From Cytophagaceae bacterium (GTDB lineage: Bacteria > Bacteroidota > Bacteroidia > Cytophagales > Cytophagaceae), in NCBI GenBank assembly GCA_021151805.1, contig JAGKWN010000047.1, positions 1 through 29,842 on the forward strand: 29,842 nt of DNA, read 5' to 3'. The translations under genes were made by a program, and so were the position numbers. The notes beneath the pieces are model-generated. The model saw nothing but the letters and a program-made list of their open reading frames with translations. It ran no database searches and was not told the origin of the DNA. Below, piece by piece: positions 1 through 7,048 of the stretch (within the stretch, counting starts at the first letter, position 1; the number at the start of each line of letters is the position of its first letter).

Positions 1-574
1 ATATAAGAGGTTTTCCTTTATCAATTTTTTTAATAAATTTTTCTAATTCATTTCTAAACTCTACAATAGTTTTCTTTTTAGATGCATAGTCTTTTATTTC
101 TTCTTCAAATATTTCAGCTGCTGATTTAGTAATATTTTCTATAAGGTCAGCGGATATATCATCTACATTAACGATATATTTTTTGAGCAAGGATTTTGCT
201 AATGCCGGAAATGTATTTTTAGCTAGAATTGCCCCCTTTTCAATAACAGATTTAAAGACTTTTTCTTTATCAACTTTTCCATGAATCAATGGCTTTAATT
301 CCGAAATTAAGGCAACTAACGGATTACTATCGAAATCATTTTCCCATGCATTAAAATAAATAGTTTGAAATCCTTTATTGATTAAATCTTGTTCCCACAT
401 TTTGACAAACGTGGTTTTACCTGTCCCCCATTCATTATTAATAGCTAGAACAAAACCCTCTGAATATATTTCGACAATTTCAGTAAGGATCTTTGCATAT
501 GGTTCTCTTCCAAGTTTGCAATTAACAAAAGGAGTATCTTTTAAAATTTCAAGTTCATTATGTTTTATTTTCAT
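1..574 (-). CDS. KAP-family P-loop NTPase, N-terminal part (truncated by window edge)
   Basis: An open frame runs from an ATG at 574 on the minus strand off the left end, giving 191 residues without a stop. A P-loop reading EWGTGKTT lies at about residues 48-55 and is followed by YFNAWEND at about 73-80. A tryptophan just before the glycine-rich loop and an FNxW motif about 20-25 residues later are typical of KAP NTPases, a STAND-related group often tied to membranes or to anti-phage and signalling roles. The Walker B and any membrane segments would lie outside the window. The next ATG upstream (588) meets a stop after five codons, so 574 is the likely start. The gene is visibly more AT-rich than sucD and galE, which hints at acquired DNA. 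Family assignment is fairly secure; the cellular role is unknown. Confidence 0.8.
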   Translation of the reverse strand, partial: MKIKHNELEILKDTPFVNCKLGREPYAKILTEIVEIYSEGFVLAINNEWGTGKTTFVKMWEQDLINKGFQTIYFNAWENDFDSNPLVALISELKPLIHGKVDKEKVFKSVIEKGAILAKNTFPALAKSLLKKYIVNVDDISADLIENITKSAAEIFEEEIKDYASKKKTIVEFRNELEKFIKKIDKGKPLI

Positions 575-582
575 ATGATTTT

Positions 583-769
583 CGCCATGGTTGGTTACTT
601 TATATGTTACAGTGGTTGTGACTTCGCCGAGGCAAATCGGTCAACCACTTGCTACTGTCAGTCATGAAAAGGATTTAAGTTATAAATTAAAATGACATTT
701 TCTTTATCTGTTCTTATTCGATTTACATCGTAGATAGTGGATGGTTGGTCGAAAAGACCAACCATGGCG
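583..769. repeat. Inverted-repeat segment upstream of the KAP gene
   Basis: A 13-bp sequence CGCCATGGTTGGT (583-595) recurs exactly inverted at 757-769. Inside lie a second inverted pair, AGTGGTTG (611-618) and CAACCACT (642-649), and a compact hairpin at 741-765 with a 10-bp stem (ATGGTTGGTC) and a 5-nt loop. The hairpin lacks a T-tract on either strand, so it is not an obvious intrinsic terminator. It sits between the 58-aa gene and the KAP gene and probably includes the KAP promoter region. It could be an operator array or the remains of a small mobile element. Confidence 0.6.
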
Positions 770-798
770 GGAAAGAGTACCTCCTGTCAATTAAAACA

Positions 799-975
799 TT
801 ATTTAGACTTATAGTATTCGCGGATCAATTCAAATACAGTAGCTAGGATAAACAAACCGGAAGCCCAGTAAAATTTTTTAGGGATATTCAGCCTCTGTTC
901 ATCCAACAATCTTTTATCAATTGGTTCTTGGGGTTCAAAAAAACGCTTAATGTAAAGCCTGATCTTCTCTTTCAT
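799..975 (-). CDS. Small single-pass membrane protein, 58 aa
   Basis: The minus-strand frame starts at ATG 975 and ends with TAA at 801-799. The product starts with a basic segment (MKEKIRLYIKRFF, residues 1-13), has a polar linker, then one hydrophobic stretch at about residues 35-51 (FYWASGLFILATVFELI), and ends in a short basic tail. This is what a small inner-membrane protein would look like, with no cleavable signal peptide evident. I do not recognise a family. It is co-oriented with the KAP NTPase 224 nt downstream. KAP NTPases often act at membranes, so a functional link is possible but unproven. The codon pattern and clean frame support a real gene; the short length leaves doubt. Confidence 0.55.
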   Translation of the reverse strand: MKEKIRLYIKRFFEPQEPIDKRLLDEQRLNIPKKFYWASGLFILATVFELIREYYKSK

Positions 976-1132
976 ATAAGCACCATTCGGTTATGAACTT
1001 AGACATGCTTTCGTCCTTATCAAAATTTGCTTAACCAAATATAATAAATATAAAAATATCGTTAGCAAATCTGAATGATTCATCCCTACCTTCTCCTACC
1101 CTCCCTCTACCCAACTCCTAGCCTGAGCCATA

Positions 1133-1194
1133 TATATTCCGCCTATGTTCCGGGTATATTCCGCCTCTGTTCCAGGTACCTTCCGCCTCGGCTG
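1133..1194. repeat. 22-bp tandem repeat, about 2.8 copies
   Basis: The core TTCCGCCT occurs at 1137, 1159 and 1181, exactly 22 bp apart. The first two full units (1133-1154 and 1155-1176) differ at two positions; the third is partial and more diverged. The repeat lies about 160 bp upstream of the 58-aa membrane-protein gene and downstream of sucD. Confidence 0.75.
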
Positions 1195-1289
1195 TAAAAT
1201 GTATGATTGTCTTTATGGTCTGCGAAAGTAAAAAATGGATAACAGCGTCCTCTTAAAGCTTTAAAAATGGCTCCATGCTGCTGCACAAA

Positions 1290-1326
1290 CATACAAAACA
1301 AAACCCCGATGCACAACACCGGGGTT
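1290..1326 (-). terminator. Intrinsic terminator of sucD
   Basis: On the minus strand a 7-bp GC-rich stem (AACCCCG pairing with CGGGGTT, arms 1320-1326 and 1302-1308) closes an 11-nt loop and is followed by a T-rich run (TTTTGTTTTGT). It starts about 27 nt after the sucD stop codon. Confidence 0.75.
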
Positions 1327-1352
1327 CCTTATTATCATTAAGCGTTTACGAA

Positions 1353-2234
1353 TTACGCCAATTGTTTCTTCATTGCTTTCGCCATGGTCTCGCCAATATC
1401 TGCAGGAGACTGTACCACGTGAATACCACACTCAGCCATGATCTTCATCTTCGCTGCTGCTGTATCATCTGCACCGCCAACGATTGCACCTGCGTGACCC
1501 ATACGACGTCCTGGAGGAGCTGTCTGGCCTGCGATGAAACCTACTACCGGTTTCGTACCGTGTGCTTTGATCCACTTCGCAGCATCTGCTTCCAGCTGAC
1601 CGCCAATCTCACCGATCATGATGATACCATCTGTTTCCGGATCGTTCATCAATAATTCAACAGCTTCTTTCGTTGTTGTACCGATGATCGGGTCACCACC
1701 AATACCGATCGCTGTAGAAATACCGTAACCTGATTTTACAACCTGGTCTGCTGCTTCGTATGTTAACGTACCTGACTTCGATACGATACCGATTCTACCT
1801 TTCTTGAAGATGAAGCCTGGCATGATACCTACTTTTGCTTCTTCCGGTGTAATTACACCCGGGCAGTTCGGACCAATCAATGTTACTTTTCTCTTCGTTA
1901 CATATGCTTTCGCATCAATCATATCACGTACCGGAATACCTTCCGTGATACAGATGATCACTTTTATACCACCGTCTGCTGCTTCCATGATCGCGTCTGC
2001 CGCAAATGCCGGCGGAACGAAGATGATAGAAACGTCTGCTCCTGTTTTAGCAACAGCGTCAGCAACTGTATTGAACACGGGCTTATCCAAGTGAGAAGAT
2101 CCACCTTTACCTGGCGTTACGCCACCAACCACATTCGTTCCATACTCAATCATTTGTTGTGCATGGAAAGTCCCCTCCGTACCGGTGAAACCCTGTACGA
2201 TAATTTTTGAATTTTTATTTACCAGAACGCTCAT
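1353..2234 (-). CDS. sucD: Succinate--CoA ligase, alpha subunit
   Basis: This is the 293-aa alpha subunit of succinyl-CoA synthetase, which with SucC interconverts succinyl-CoA and succinate with formation of ATP or GTP in the TCA cycle. The N-terminal Rossmann-type CoA-binding domain shows GFTGTEGTFH at residues 15-24. GPNCPG is at 121-126 and the phosphorylated histidine is H247 within GRRMGHAGA. The length matches the family (about 290 aa). The start at 2234 follows a TATTTTTG promoter-like box at 2274-2267. The gene is followed by its own terminator, and no sucC is adjacent, so the two subunits are encoded apart here. Identification is very secure. Confidence 0.97.
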   Translation of the reverse strand: MSVLVNKNSKIIVQGFTGTEGTFHAQQMIEYGTNVVGGVTPGKGGSSHLDKPVFNTVADAVAKTGADVSIIFVPPAFAADAIMEAADGGIKVIICITEGIPVRDMIDAKAYVTKRKVTLIGPNCPGVITPEEAKVGIMPGFIFKKGRIGIVSKSGTLTYEAADQVVKSGYGISTAIGIGGDPIIGTTTKEAVELLMNDPETDGIIMIGEIGGQLEADAAKWIKAHGTKPVVGFIAGQTAPPGRRMGHAGAIVGGADDTAAAKMKIMAECGIHVVQSPADIGETMAKAMKKQLA

Positions 2235-2266
2235 TATATATATTAGCTAAAAGGATTTAAGTTGTA

Positions 2267-2274
2267 CAAAAATA
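2267..2274 (-). promoter_or_regulatory. Predicted sucD promoter (-7 box)
   Basis: TATTTTTG on the minus strand matches the Bacteroidota -7 consensus TAnnTTTG and lies 33 nt upstream of the sucD ATG. No clear TTG is seen at the expected -33 distance, so this is a moderate call. Confidence 0.4.
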
Positions 2275-2345
2275 TAAGTTTTTGGGGGTAAAAAAAGTCT
2301 GAAAGCATTAAAATTGAAGTTATTCCCCCTAAGGTGGAGAAATAC

Positions 2346-3242
2346 CTATTTCCGGGGAATAATGTAAACCACCCGGACCATGGCCACAAAATAGCCGTCC
2401 AACCCGAAACGGGTACCCCGTAATTGTCCGGGGGCGGTGGAAGAAACATAGGAATATCCATCTGAGGTGGTCAGAATAGGGTATCCGAGGTCATTCTGAA
2501 TGTAATTCAGATCCCGTTCATGGCCGTTAAATTGATTTTGGGATTCAGCAGAGCGATTTGAGAAATACCGGGCATCGTTATTGGGCAGGTTGGCCGGATC
2601 TACGTATTCGCCTTTGGCATCGTCCAGGTAATCGGTAAAGGTAAAACGGTATCCGAATTCCAATTCCAGATCGATGTGGTTAGCCAATTTAAAGGACACG
2701 CCTGCTGAAACAGGAATGTATGCGGTAAAAGCACTATACGATCTGTTTTCTGTATGTATGGGCCGCAGGTTGCGCCAGTGCCCGGTGGAATCCTTTGCCC
2801 GCGGGTTGCTATATAAAACACCTAAGCCAATCGTACCAAAATAGTTTACGCCCTTACGTTTGCTGAAATAATCGTTACAGGGATATAATTCAAAACGGGC
2901 ATGTGCGCCTACCTCCGCCACATCGTTGCGCATGTGCAGATTACGAATGTAAACATCAGCCGTTGAGCGGTTTCCGGCTGAAGAAGAACTTTCATCGTCG
3001 GCTACCAAACGGATATAATTGGCATCTACCGTAAATGCAATGTTGGATTTTACTTTATAATAGTACTGAAGTCCCCAGCCCGAACGGACTGTTTTAATGC
3101 TTGAAGCAACATCACCCCAGAAATAAGAACCGATTACCTGCGCACCAAAAGAATGATACTTCGCCCGCCGGTCTTTGTTCTGCGCAAAAACGGTCAGCTG
3201 CATCAATGATAGAAACAGAAATAAAAAACTTTTTTTGGTCAC
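2346..3242 (-). CDS. Outer-membrane beta-barrel protein (DUF6089-like)
   Basis: A 298-aa exported protein. The N-terminus is a typical Sec signal peptide (basic MTKK, hydrophobic core, cleavage near VFAQ at about residue 21). The rest has alternating hydrophobic/polar strands with many aromatic residues, for example YFGTIGLGVLYSNP and LELEFGYRFTFTDYLDD, and ends in a strand-like VAMVRVVYIIP. This is the layout of a small Bacteroidota outer-membrane barrel of the PorT/DUF6089 type. No enzymatic motif is visible. The stop lies 111 nt from sucD, and sucD has its own promoter, so co-transcription is not required. The broad call (OM beta-barrel) is secure; the precise family and role are inferred. 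Confidence 0.75.
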   Translation of the reverse strand: MTKKSFLFLFLSLMQLTVFAQNKDRRAKYHSFGAQVIGSYFWGDVASSIKTVRSGWGLQYYYKVKSNIAFTVDANYIRLVADDESSSSAGNRSTADVYIRNLHMRNDVAEVGAHARFELYPCNDYFSKRKGVNYFGTIGLGVLYSNPRAKDSTGHWRNLRPIHTENRSYSAFTAYIPVSAGVSFKLANHIDLELEFGYRFTFTDYLDDAKGEYVDPANLPNNDARYFSNRSAESQNQFNGHERDLNYIQNDLGYPILTTSDGYSYVSSTAPGQLRGTRFGLDGYFVAMVRVVYIIPRK

Positions 3243-3292
3243 AACGGTTATTATGGCTTCTGAATGAGCTAATAACGTAAATATACGTGTGT

Positions 3293-3461
3293 AATTATGA
3301 ATTATGAATTATAAATTATGAATTTTAGAAGCCATATTGTATTACCTGATAATAATCACCGAATCAAATGCCTACTTTTCATTAAAATTAAAAATTGCAA
3401 ATAACGATCAGGTAGGATAACATATTTACAATTCATAATTTATAACTCATCATTCATAATT
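3293..3461. repeat. Heptamer-phased foldback element (AATTATG type)
   Basis: The left arm (3293-3327) is five successive 7-mers of the form AATTATG with single changes. The right arm (3430-3461) is its reverse complement with 2 mismatches in 32. The spacer is about 105 nt and contains a second inverted pair, TACCTGAT (3343-3350) and ATCAGGTA (3407-3414). The right arm runs into the rarA stop codon (complement of 3460-3462). Confidence 0.8.
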
Positions 3462-4722
3462 AATATTTGTATTTCCCCTTCCACCGCTTCTGCAGAAACG
3501 TTCTCAGCTCCTGCTCACGGGCATTGTTACCGGGATCGAATATTTTTTTGCCGGAAAGTTTATCAGGCATGTATTCCTGCTCTACGAAATTGCCTTCGTA
3601 AGAATGTGCGTACTTATATTCTTTTCCGTAATCCAGATCCTTCATCAGCTTGGTTGGCGCATTGCGCAAATGAATCGGCACAGGTAAATCGCCGTGCGAA
3701 CGCACCAGCTGCTGTGCTTCGTTAATTGCCATGTAGGAGGCATTGCTTTTCGGTGAAGAAGCTAAGTAAGTTGTTACCTGCGAAAGAATAATTCTGGATT
3801 CCGGCCAGCCGATAAAACGCACGGCATCAAAGGCTGTTGTTGCCATGACCAAAGCCGTCGGGTTGGCGTTACCCACATCCTCCGATGCCAGGATCAGCAA
3901 GCGACGGGCGATGAATTCAACATCTTCTCCCCCTTCAATCATCCGGGCCAGCCAGTATACTGCTGCATTGGGATCGCTGCCGCGCACCGATTTTATAAAT
4001 GCGGAAATGATATCGTAATGCATCTCCCCGTTCTTATCATACGACGCAACTTTCTTCTGCGCAATCTTCTGCACATACGCATCGGTGATTACCACCGGGT
4101 CTTTGCCCGATGCATCAATCACCAGTTCCAGCAGATTCAATAGTTTGCGTGCATCGCCGCCGGATAAACGCAGCAGCGATTCGTGCTCTTTGATTTCAAC
4201 CGAACGTGTTTTCAGATATTCATCTTTCTCCAGCGCACTGCGCATCAGTTCCACCAACTCTTCTTCGCTCAATGGCTGCAGCACATATACCTGGCAGCGC
4301 GAAAGCAATGCGGGAATTACTTCAAACGAAGGATTCTCTGTCGTAGCGCCAATCAGCTGGATCGTTCCTTTTTCAACAGCTCCTAACAAAGCATCCTGCT
4401 GCGACTTGCTGAAACGGTGAATCTCATCAATAAACAAAACAGCCTTCCCAACGTTCTGCGCATTGGCAATGACTTCACGTACTTCCTTCACACCTGAACT
4501 GATCGCTGACAAAGTATAAAACGGCAAGCCCACCGTTTTAGCCAACAGCTGTGCCAATGTGGTTTTACCGACACCGGGAGGCCCCCAGAGAATCATCGAT
4601 GGAATTTTACCTTCTTCCACAAACCGGCGGAACACCATTCCCTCTCCGATCAAATGTTGTTGTCCGTATACATCCTGCAACAAAGTTGGACGCATACGCT
4701 CTGCTAGCGGAATCAATTGCAT
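3460..4722 (-). CDS. rarA: Replication-associated recombination protein A (MgsA/RarA AAA+ ATPase)
   Basis: A 420-aa clamp-loader-like AAA+ ATPase that acts at stalled replication forks. Walker A is GPPGVGKT (residues 47-54), Walker B is LFIDEIHRF (96-104), sensor 1 is GATTEN (125-130) and the arginine-finger region is LLSRCQ (139-144). The C-terminal MgsA-type tetramerisation region follows, including SDPNAAVYWLARM and the conserved EDVGNANP. Length and motif order match RarA/MgsA/WRNIP1 proteins. The gene is monocistronic in this view: the upstream EamA gene is divergent (102-nt gap) and the 3' end meets a foldback repeat. Identification is very secure. Confidence 0.96.
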   Translation of the reverse strand: MQLIPLAERMRPTLLQDVYGQQHLIGEGMVFRRFVEEGKIPSMILWGPPGVGKTTLAQLLAKTVGLPFYTLSAISSGVKEVREVIANAQNVGKAVLFIDEIHRFSKSQQDALLGAVEKGTIQLIGATTENPSFEVIPALLSRCQVYVLQPLSEEELVELMRSALEKDEYLKTRSVEIKEHESLLRLSGGDARKLLNLLELVIDASGKDPVVITDAYVQKIAQKKVASYDKNGEMHYDIISAFIKSVRGSDPNAAVYWLARMIEGGEDVEFIARRLLILASEDVGNANPTALVMATTAFDAVRFIGWPESRIILSQVTTYLASSPKSNASYMAINEAQQLVRSHGDLPVPIHLRNAPTKLMKDLDYGKEYKYAHSYEGNFVEQEYMPDKLSGKKIFDPGNNAREQELRTFLQKRWKGKYKY

Positions 4723-4824
4723 ATTTCTGTGGATTTAAATAAAGCGGAATACGGTCTTTTATCTTCTACTTCCATGTAGCCTCAGTAAATTTACATAAAT
4801 TGCCGTTGAATTCAGTAAAAACAA

Positions 4825-5739
4825 ATGAACAGAATCGCACGCGCTCACATTTTTTTATCCATACTTACCATCATTTCCGGTTTTAACTATACCATTGCCA
4901 AATGGGCGATGCCTGCACATATTCAGCCTTCCTCCATCATCTGGATCCGGATGTGCTGCACCTCCATTTTCTTTCTGGTTTTCATCCTGCTGGCCAAACG
5001 TTCTTTTTACATAGCACCTAAAGATCGCCTGAGGCTTTTTCTCTGCGCCATCTTTGGTATTACCATCAACCAGATCTTTTTCTTTGAAGGATTGAACCTT
5101 ACCAAACCGATCAACACTTCATTGATTATGTCGGGTATACCGATCACCGTGTTTGTTTTATCTGCTATTTTCTTAAAAGAAAAGATCAACTGGATGAACA
5201 CGCTGGGTTTGTTGCTAAGCGCTGCCGGCGCAGCATTGCTGCTCATTGATTCCAAAGGAAAACTAAACGGACTCTTTCTGGGTGATTTATTCATTCTGAT
5301 CAATGCCATCTCTTATGGAATTTTCCTCATCATTGCACGGCAACTCATGCGCGGCTATGATTCAGTCACGGTGATCTTCTGGATTTTTCTCATCGGCGCC
5401 TGCATTACTTTCCCCTACAGCTACACCCGCTATGAGTATACTGATTGGTCTCACTTGCCTTCCTATGCCTGGGTGGCACTCGGTTTCATTGTTGTGTTTG
5501 CAACAATCATCAATTACTACATCGGCGTAGATGTACTGAAAGATGTGAGTCCGGCTGTATCAAGCATGTATGTATACATACAACCAATAATCACAACATT
5601 GATTGCACTGTATTTCAGTTCCGATAAAATGGATCTGCAAAAATTCCTCTATTCGCTGGCTATTCTGCTGGGAGTGTACCTGGTGAGCAAGGGTACGACA
5701 AAAAAAATCCCTGAAACAGAAAAAGTTTCTGCTGAATAA
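4825..5739 (+). CDS. EamA/DMT-superfamily transporter
   Basis: A 304-aa integral inner-membrane protein with about ten hydrophobic segments in two internally similar halves, the pattern of two EamA domains. The first half shows the characteristic GLNLTKPINTSLI-type segment, followed by IPITVFVLSAIFLKEKI. The second has SPAVSSMYVYIQPIITTLIAL followed by the shorter final helices. DMT exporters move small metabolites, amino acids or drugs; the substrate cannot be read from the sequence. It is divergent from rarA and followed by a long stem-loop (5767-5820) before the RRM gene, so it is probably a single-gene unit. The polar tail (about residues 290-304) is cytoplasmic. Confidence 0.9.
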   Translation: MNRIARAHIFLSILTIISGFNYTIAKWAMPAHIQPSSIIWIRMCCTSIFFLVFILLAKRSFYIAPKDRLRLFLCAIFGITINQIFFFEGLNLTKPINTSLIMSGIPITVFVLSAIFLKEKINWMNTLGLLLSAAGAALLLIDSKGKLNGLFLGDLFILINAISYGIFLIIARQLMRGYDSVTVIFWIFLIGACITFPYSYTRYEYTDWSHLPSYAWVALGFIVVFATIINYYIGVDVLKDVSPAVSSMYVYIQPIITTLIALYFSSDKMDLQKFLYSLAILLGVYLVSKGTTKKIPETEKVSAE

Positions 5740-5766
5740 CCTGCAATTATTAACCTAAGATAAAAC

Positions 5767-5820
5767 GTGCAAAAGGTGTTTTTTGGAGAGAATCAGGCCT
5801 TTCCTGCTCAACTTTTGCAC
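5767..5820 (+). other. Long inverted repeat after the EamA gene
   Basis: GTGCAAAAGGTG (5767-5778) and CAACTTTTGCAC (5809-5820) pair over 12 bp with one G-T pair, closing a 30-nt loop that itself holds CAGG/CCTG complementarity. No T-tract follows on the plus strand, so it may be a weak terminator or mRNA 3'-end structure of the EamA gene, or an operator for the RRM gene. Confidence 0.5.
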
Positions 5821-5903
5821 ATAAATGGCAGAATCAGCATAAAACTGCTTGTATTTAATTTTAATAAAAAAGGTTAAAATATAGATGTTGAGTAAAATAA
5901 GGT

Positions 5904-5911
5904 TATTTTTG
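5904..5911 (+). promoter_or_regulatory. Predicted promoter of the RRM gene (-7 box)
   Basis: TATTTTTG matches TAnnTTTG and lies 43 nt before the ATG. The same octamer stands before sucD. A TTG occurs at 5888, closer than the usual -33 spacing, so the upstream element is uncertain. Confidence 0.4.
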
Positions 5912-5954
5912 TAGAAACAAGTTACTATCAATTTACACTACGTTATTTATTATT

Positions 5955-6377
5955 ATGAACATCTTTGTTGGAAGCCTTCCATTTAGTTTAGAAGAAAGCG
6001 AATTAAGAGAATTTTTTGAAGAGTATGGTGAAGTAAGTTCAGTGAAAATTATCTCTGACAAATTCACAGGAAGAAGCAAAGGCTTCGGTTTTGTTGAAAT
6101 GCCTGATGATGCACAAGCACAAAAAGCAATCGATGAATTAAATGGAGCAGAAGTTAACGGACGTACAATCGTTGTTAACAAATCTGAAGAGAAAAAAGAT
6201 GGTCCAAGAAGAAGCAGCTTCAGCGGCGGCGGTAACCGTGGCGGCGGTTTCGGCGGTGGTAATAGCGGTGGCGGCTATGGCGGTGGTAACCGTGGTGGTG
6301 GCTACGGCGGCGGCGGCGGTAACAGCAGAGGTTTCGGCGGAAGCGGAAACGGACGTAACAGCAGAGGTGATCGTTAA
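5955..6377 (+). CDS. Glycine-rich RNA-binding protein with one RRM domain
   Basis: A 140-aa protein with a single RNA recognition motif (about residues 1-78). RNP2 is IFVGSL (3-8) and RNP1 is KGFGFVEM (42-49), both with the aromatic residues that stack on RNA bases. After a short basic linker (KKDGPRRSS) the C-terminal 50 residues are low-complexity Gly/Asn/Arg/Tyr with GGNRGGG and GGGYGGG repeats, the layout of plant and cyanobacterial glycine-rich RNA-binding proteins. Such proteins act as RNA chaperones, often induced by cold. It has its own predicted promoter, a 5' leader of about 35-40 nt and a strong terminator, so it is monocistronic. The family call is very secure; cold induction is inference. 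Confidence 0.95.
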   Translation: MNIFVGSLPFSLEESELREFFEEYGEVSSVKIISDKFTGRSKGFGFVEMPDDAQAQKAIDELNGAEVNGRTIVVNKSEEKKDGPRRSSFSGGGNRGGGFGGGNSGGGYGGGNRGGGYGGGGGNSRGFGGSGNGRNSRGDR

Positions 6378-6393
6378 TTCATACCCATATACA

Positions 6394-6432
6394 AAAAAAG
6401 GCTTTGTAACTTATCGTTGCAAAGCCTTTTTT
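6394..6432 (+). terminator. Intrinsic terminator of the RRM gene
   Basis: GGCTTTG (6400-6406) pairs with CAAAGCC (6420-6426), extended by A-run/T-run pairing, and is followed by six T residues. It begins 16 nt after the stop codon. It may also work weakly in reverse because the left flank is an A-run. Confidence 0.9.
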
Positions 6433-6473
6433 GTTTGATTTCTTTTATAAATTTTTCAAACCTACCAGCTTCT

Positions 6474-6968
6474 ATGAAATACACATTAACCGACGGTTTT
6501 CTTTATTACATCGAATACCTGGGTAACAAGGATTACCGACAACAATTCGCATCCAAAGAAAATCTGAATCTGCTCCACTCTATCTCTGAAGAGAAATCTA
6601 CTTACCGGTATGCACCGGAAAAATGGAGCATCAAACAGATCATCGGCCACCTGACCGACCACGAACGTGTAATGACCTACCGCATGCTTTGCTTCAGCAG
6701 AAAAGACCCTACCCTTTTGCCCGGCTATGACCAGAACCTGTTTGTTGACAACAGCCGTTTCGACGAACAACCTTTCACACAACTACTGAATGATTTTGAA
6801 AATGTCCGCAGTGCGACATTGAGTTTCATCCGTTCTCTGTCCGAAGAACAATTACAACTCATAGGCAAAGCCTGGAAGTTTGAACTGACCATAGAAGATT
6901 TTTTAAGATCCATCGCTGGTCATGAACAACACCACATGGATGTGATCAAAGAAAGATATTTACAGTAA
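6474..6968 (+). CDS. DinB-fold (DinB_2) family protein
   Basis: A 164-aa four-helix-bundle protein of the DinB/YfiT type. The predicted metal-binding histidines are in WSIKQIIGHLTDHE (H59) and near the C-terminus in GHEQHHMDV (H150 and H154), the classic spacing of the DinB_2 metal site. Members include thiol-dependent S-transferases and proteins of unknown function; some Bacteroidota and Bacillota homologues are described as damage-inducible. The start at 6474 was chosen because the longer frame would begin inside the preceding terminator. It lies alone between the RRM terminator and the rhomboid set. The family is secure; the reaction is not known. Confidence 0.88.
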   Translation: MKYTLTDGFLYYIEYLGNKDYRQQFASKENLNLLHSISEEKSTYRYAPEKWSIKQIIGHLTDHERVMTYRMLCFSRKDPTLLPGYDQNLFVDNSRFDEQPFTQLLNDFENVRSATLSFIRSLSEEQLQLIGKAWKFELTIEDFLRSIAGHEQHHMDVIKERYLQ

Positions 6969-7048
6969 GAACGTTTTTGCTTCTGCAGCGTAAAACACCG
7001 AAATTTGTTCATATAGATAATACCTCTTAATAAGTTCCCCCATTACTT

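Larger units (their letters stand above)
976..1352. other. Gene-free stretch between the 58-aa gene and sucD
   Basis: About 375 nt with no convincing gene on either strand. From the left it holds an AT-rich part, likely promoter region of the 58-aa gene; a pyrimidine-rich run (about 1081-1125, plus strand); a 22-bp tandem repeat (1133-1194); and the sucD terminator hairpin (1302-1326). Confidence 0.6.

Noticed and set aside
1275..1655. Plus-strand open frame of 126 codons
   Set aside because: It is antisense to the sucD 3' end and its terminator, with cysteine/histidine-rich composition typical of a shadow frame.
2243..2461. Minus-strand 72-codon frame between the OM barrel gene and sucD
   Set aside because: It overlaps the barrel gene in another frame and covers the sucD promoter; proline/tryptophan-rich start looks non-coding.
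3293..3461. CRISPR array
   Set aside because: The repeats are contiguous 7-mers without unique spacers of uniform length, and no cas gene is near.
6142..6438. Plus-strand frame rich in Ala/Val overlapping the RRM gene
   Set aside because: It is the alternate reading of the GGC/GGT-rich Gly tail and runs through the terminator.
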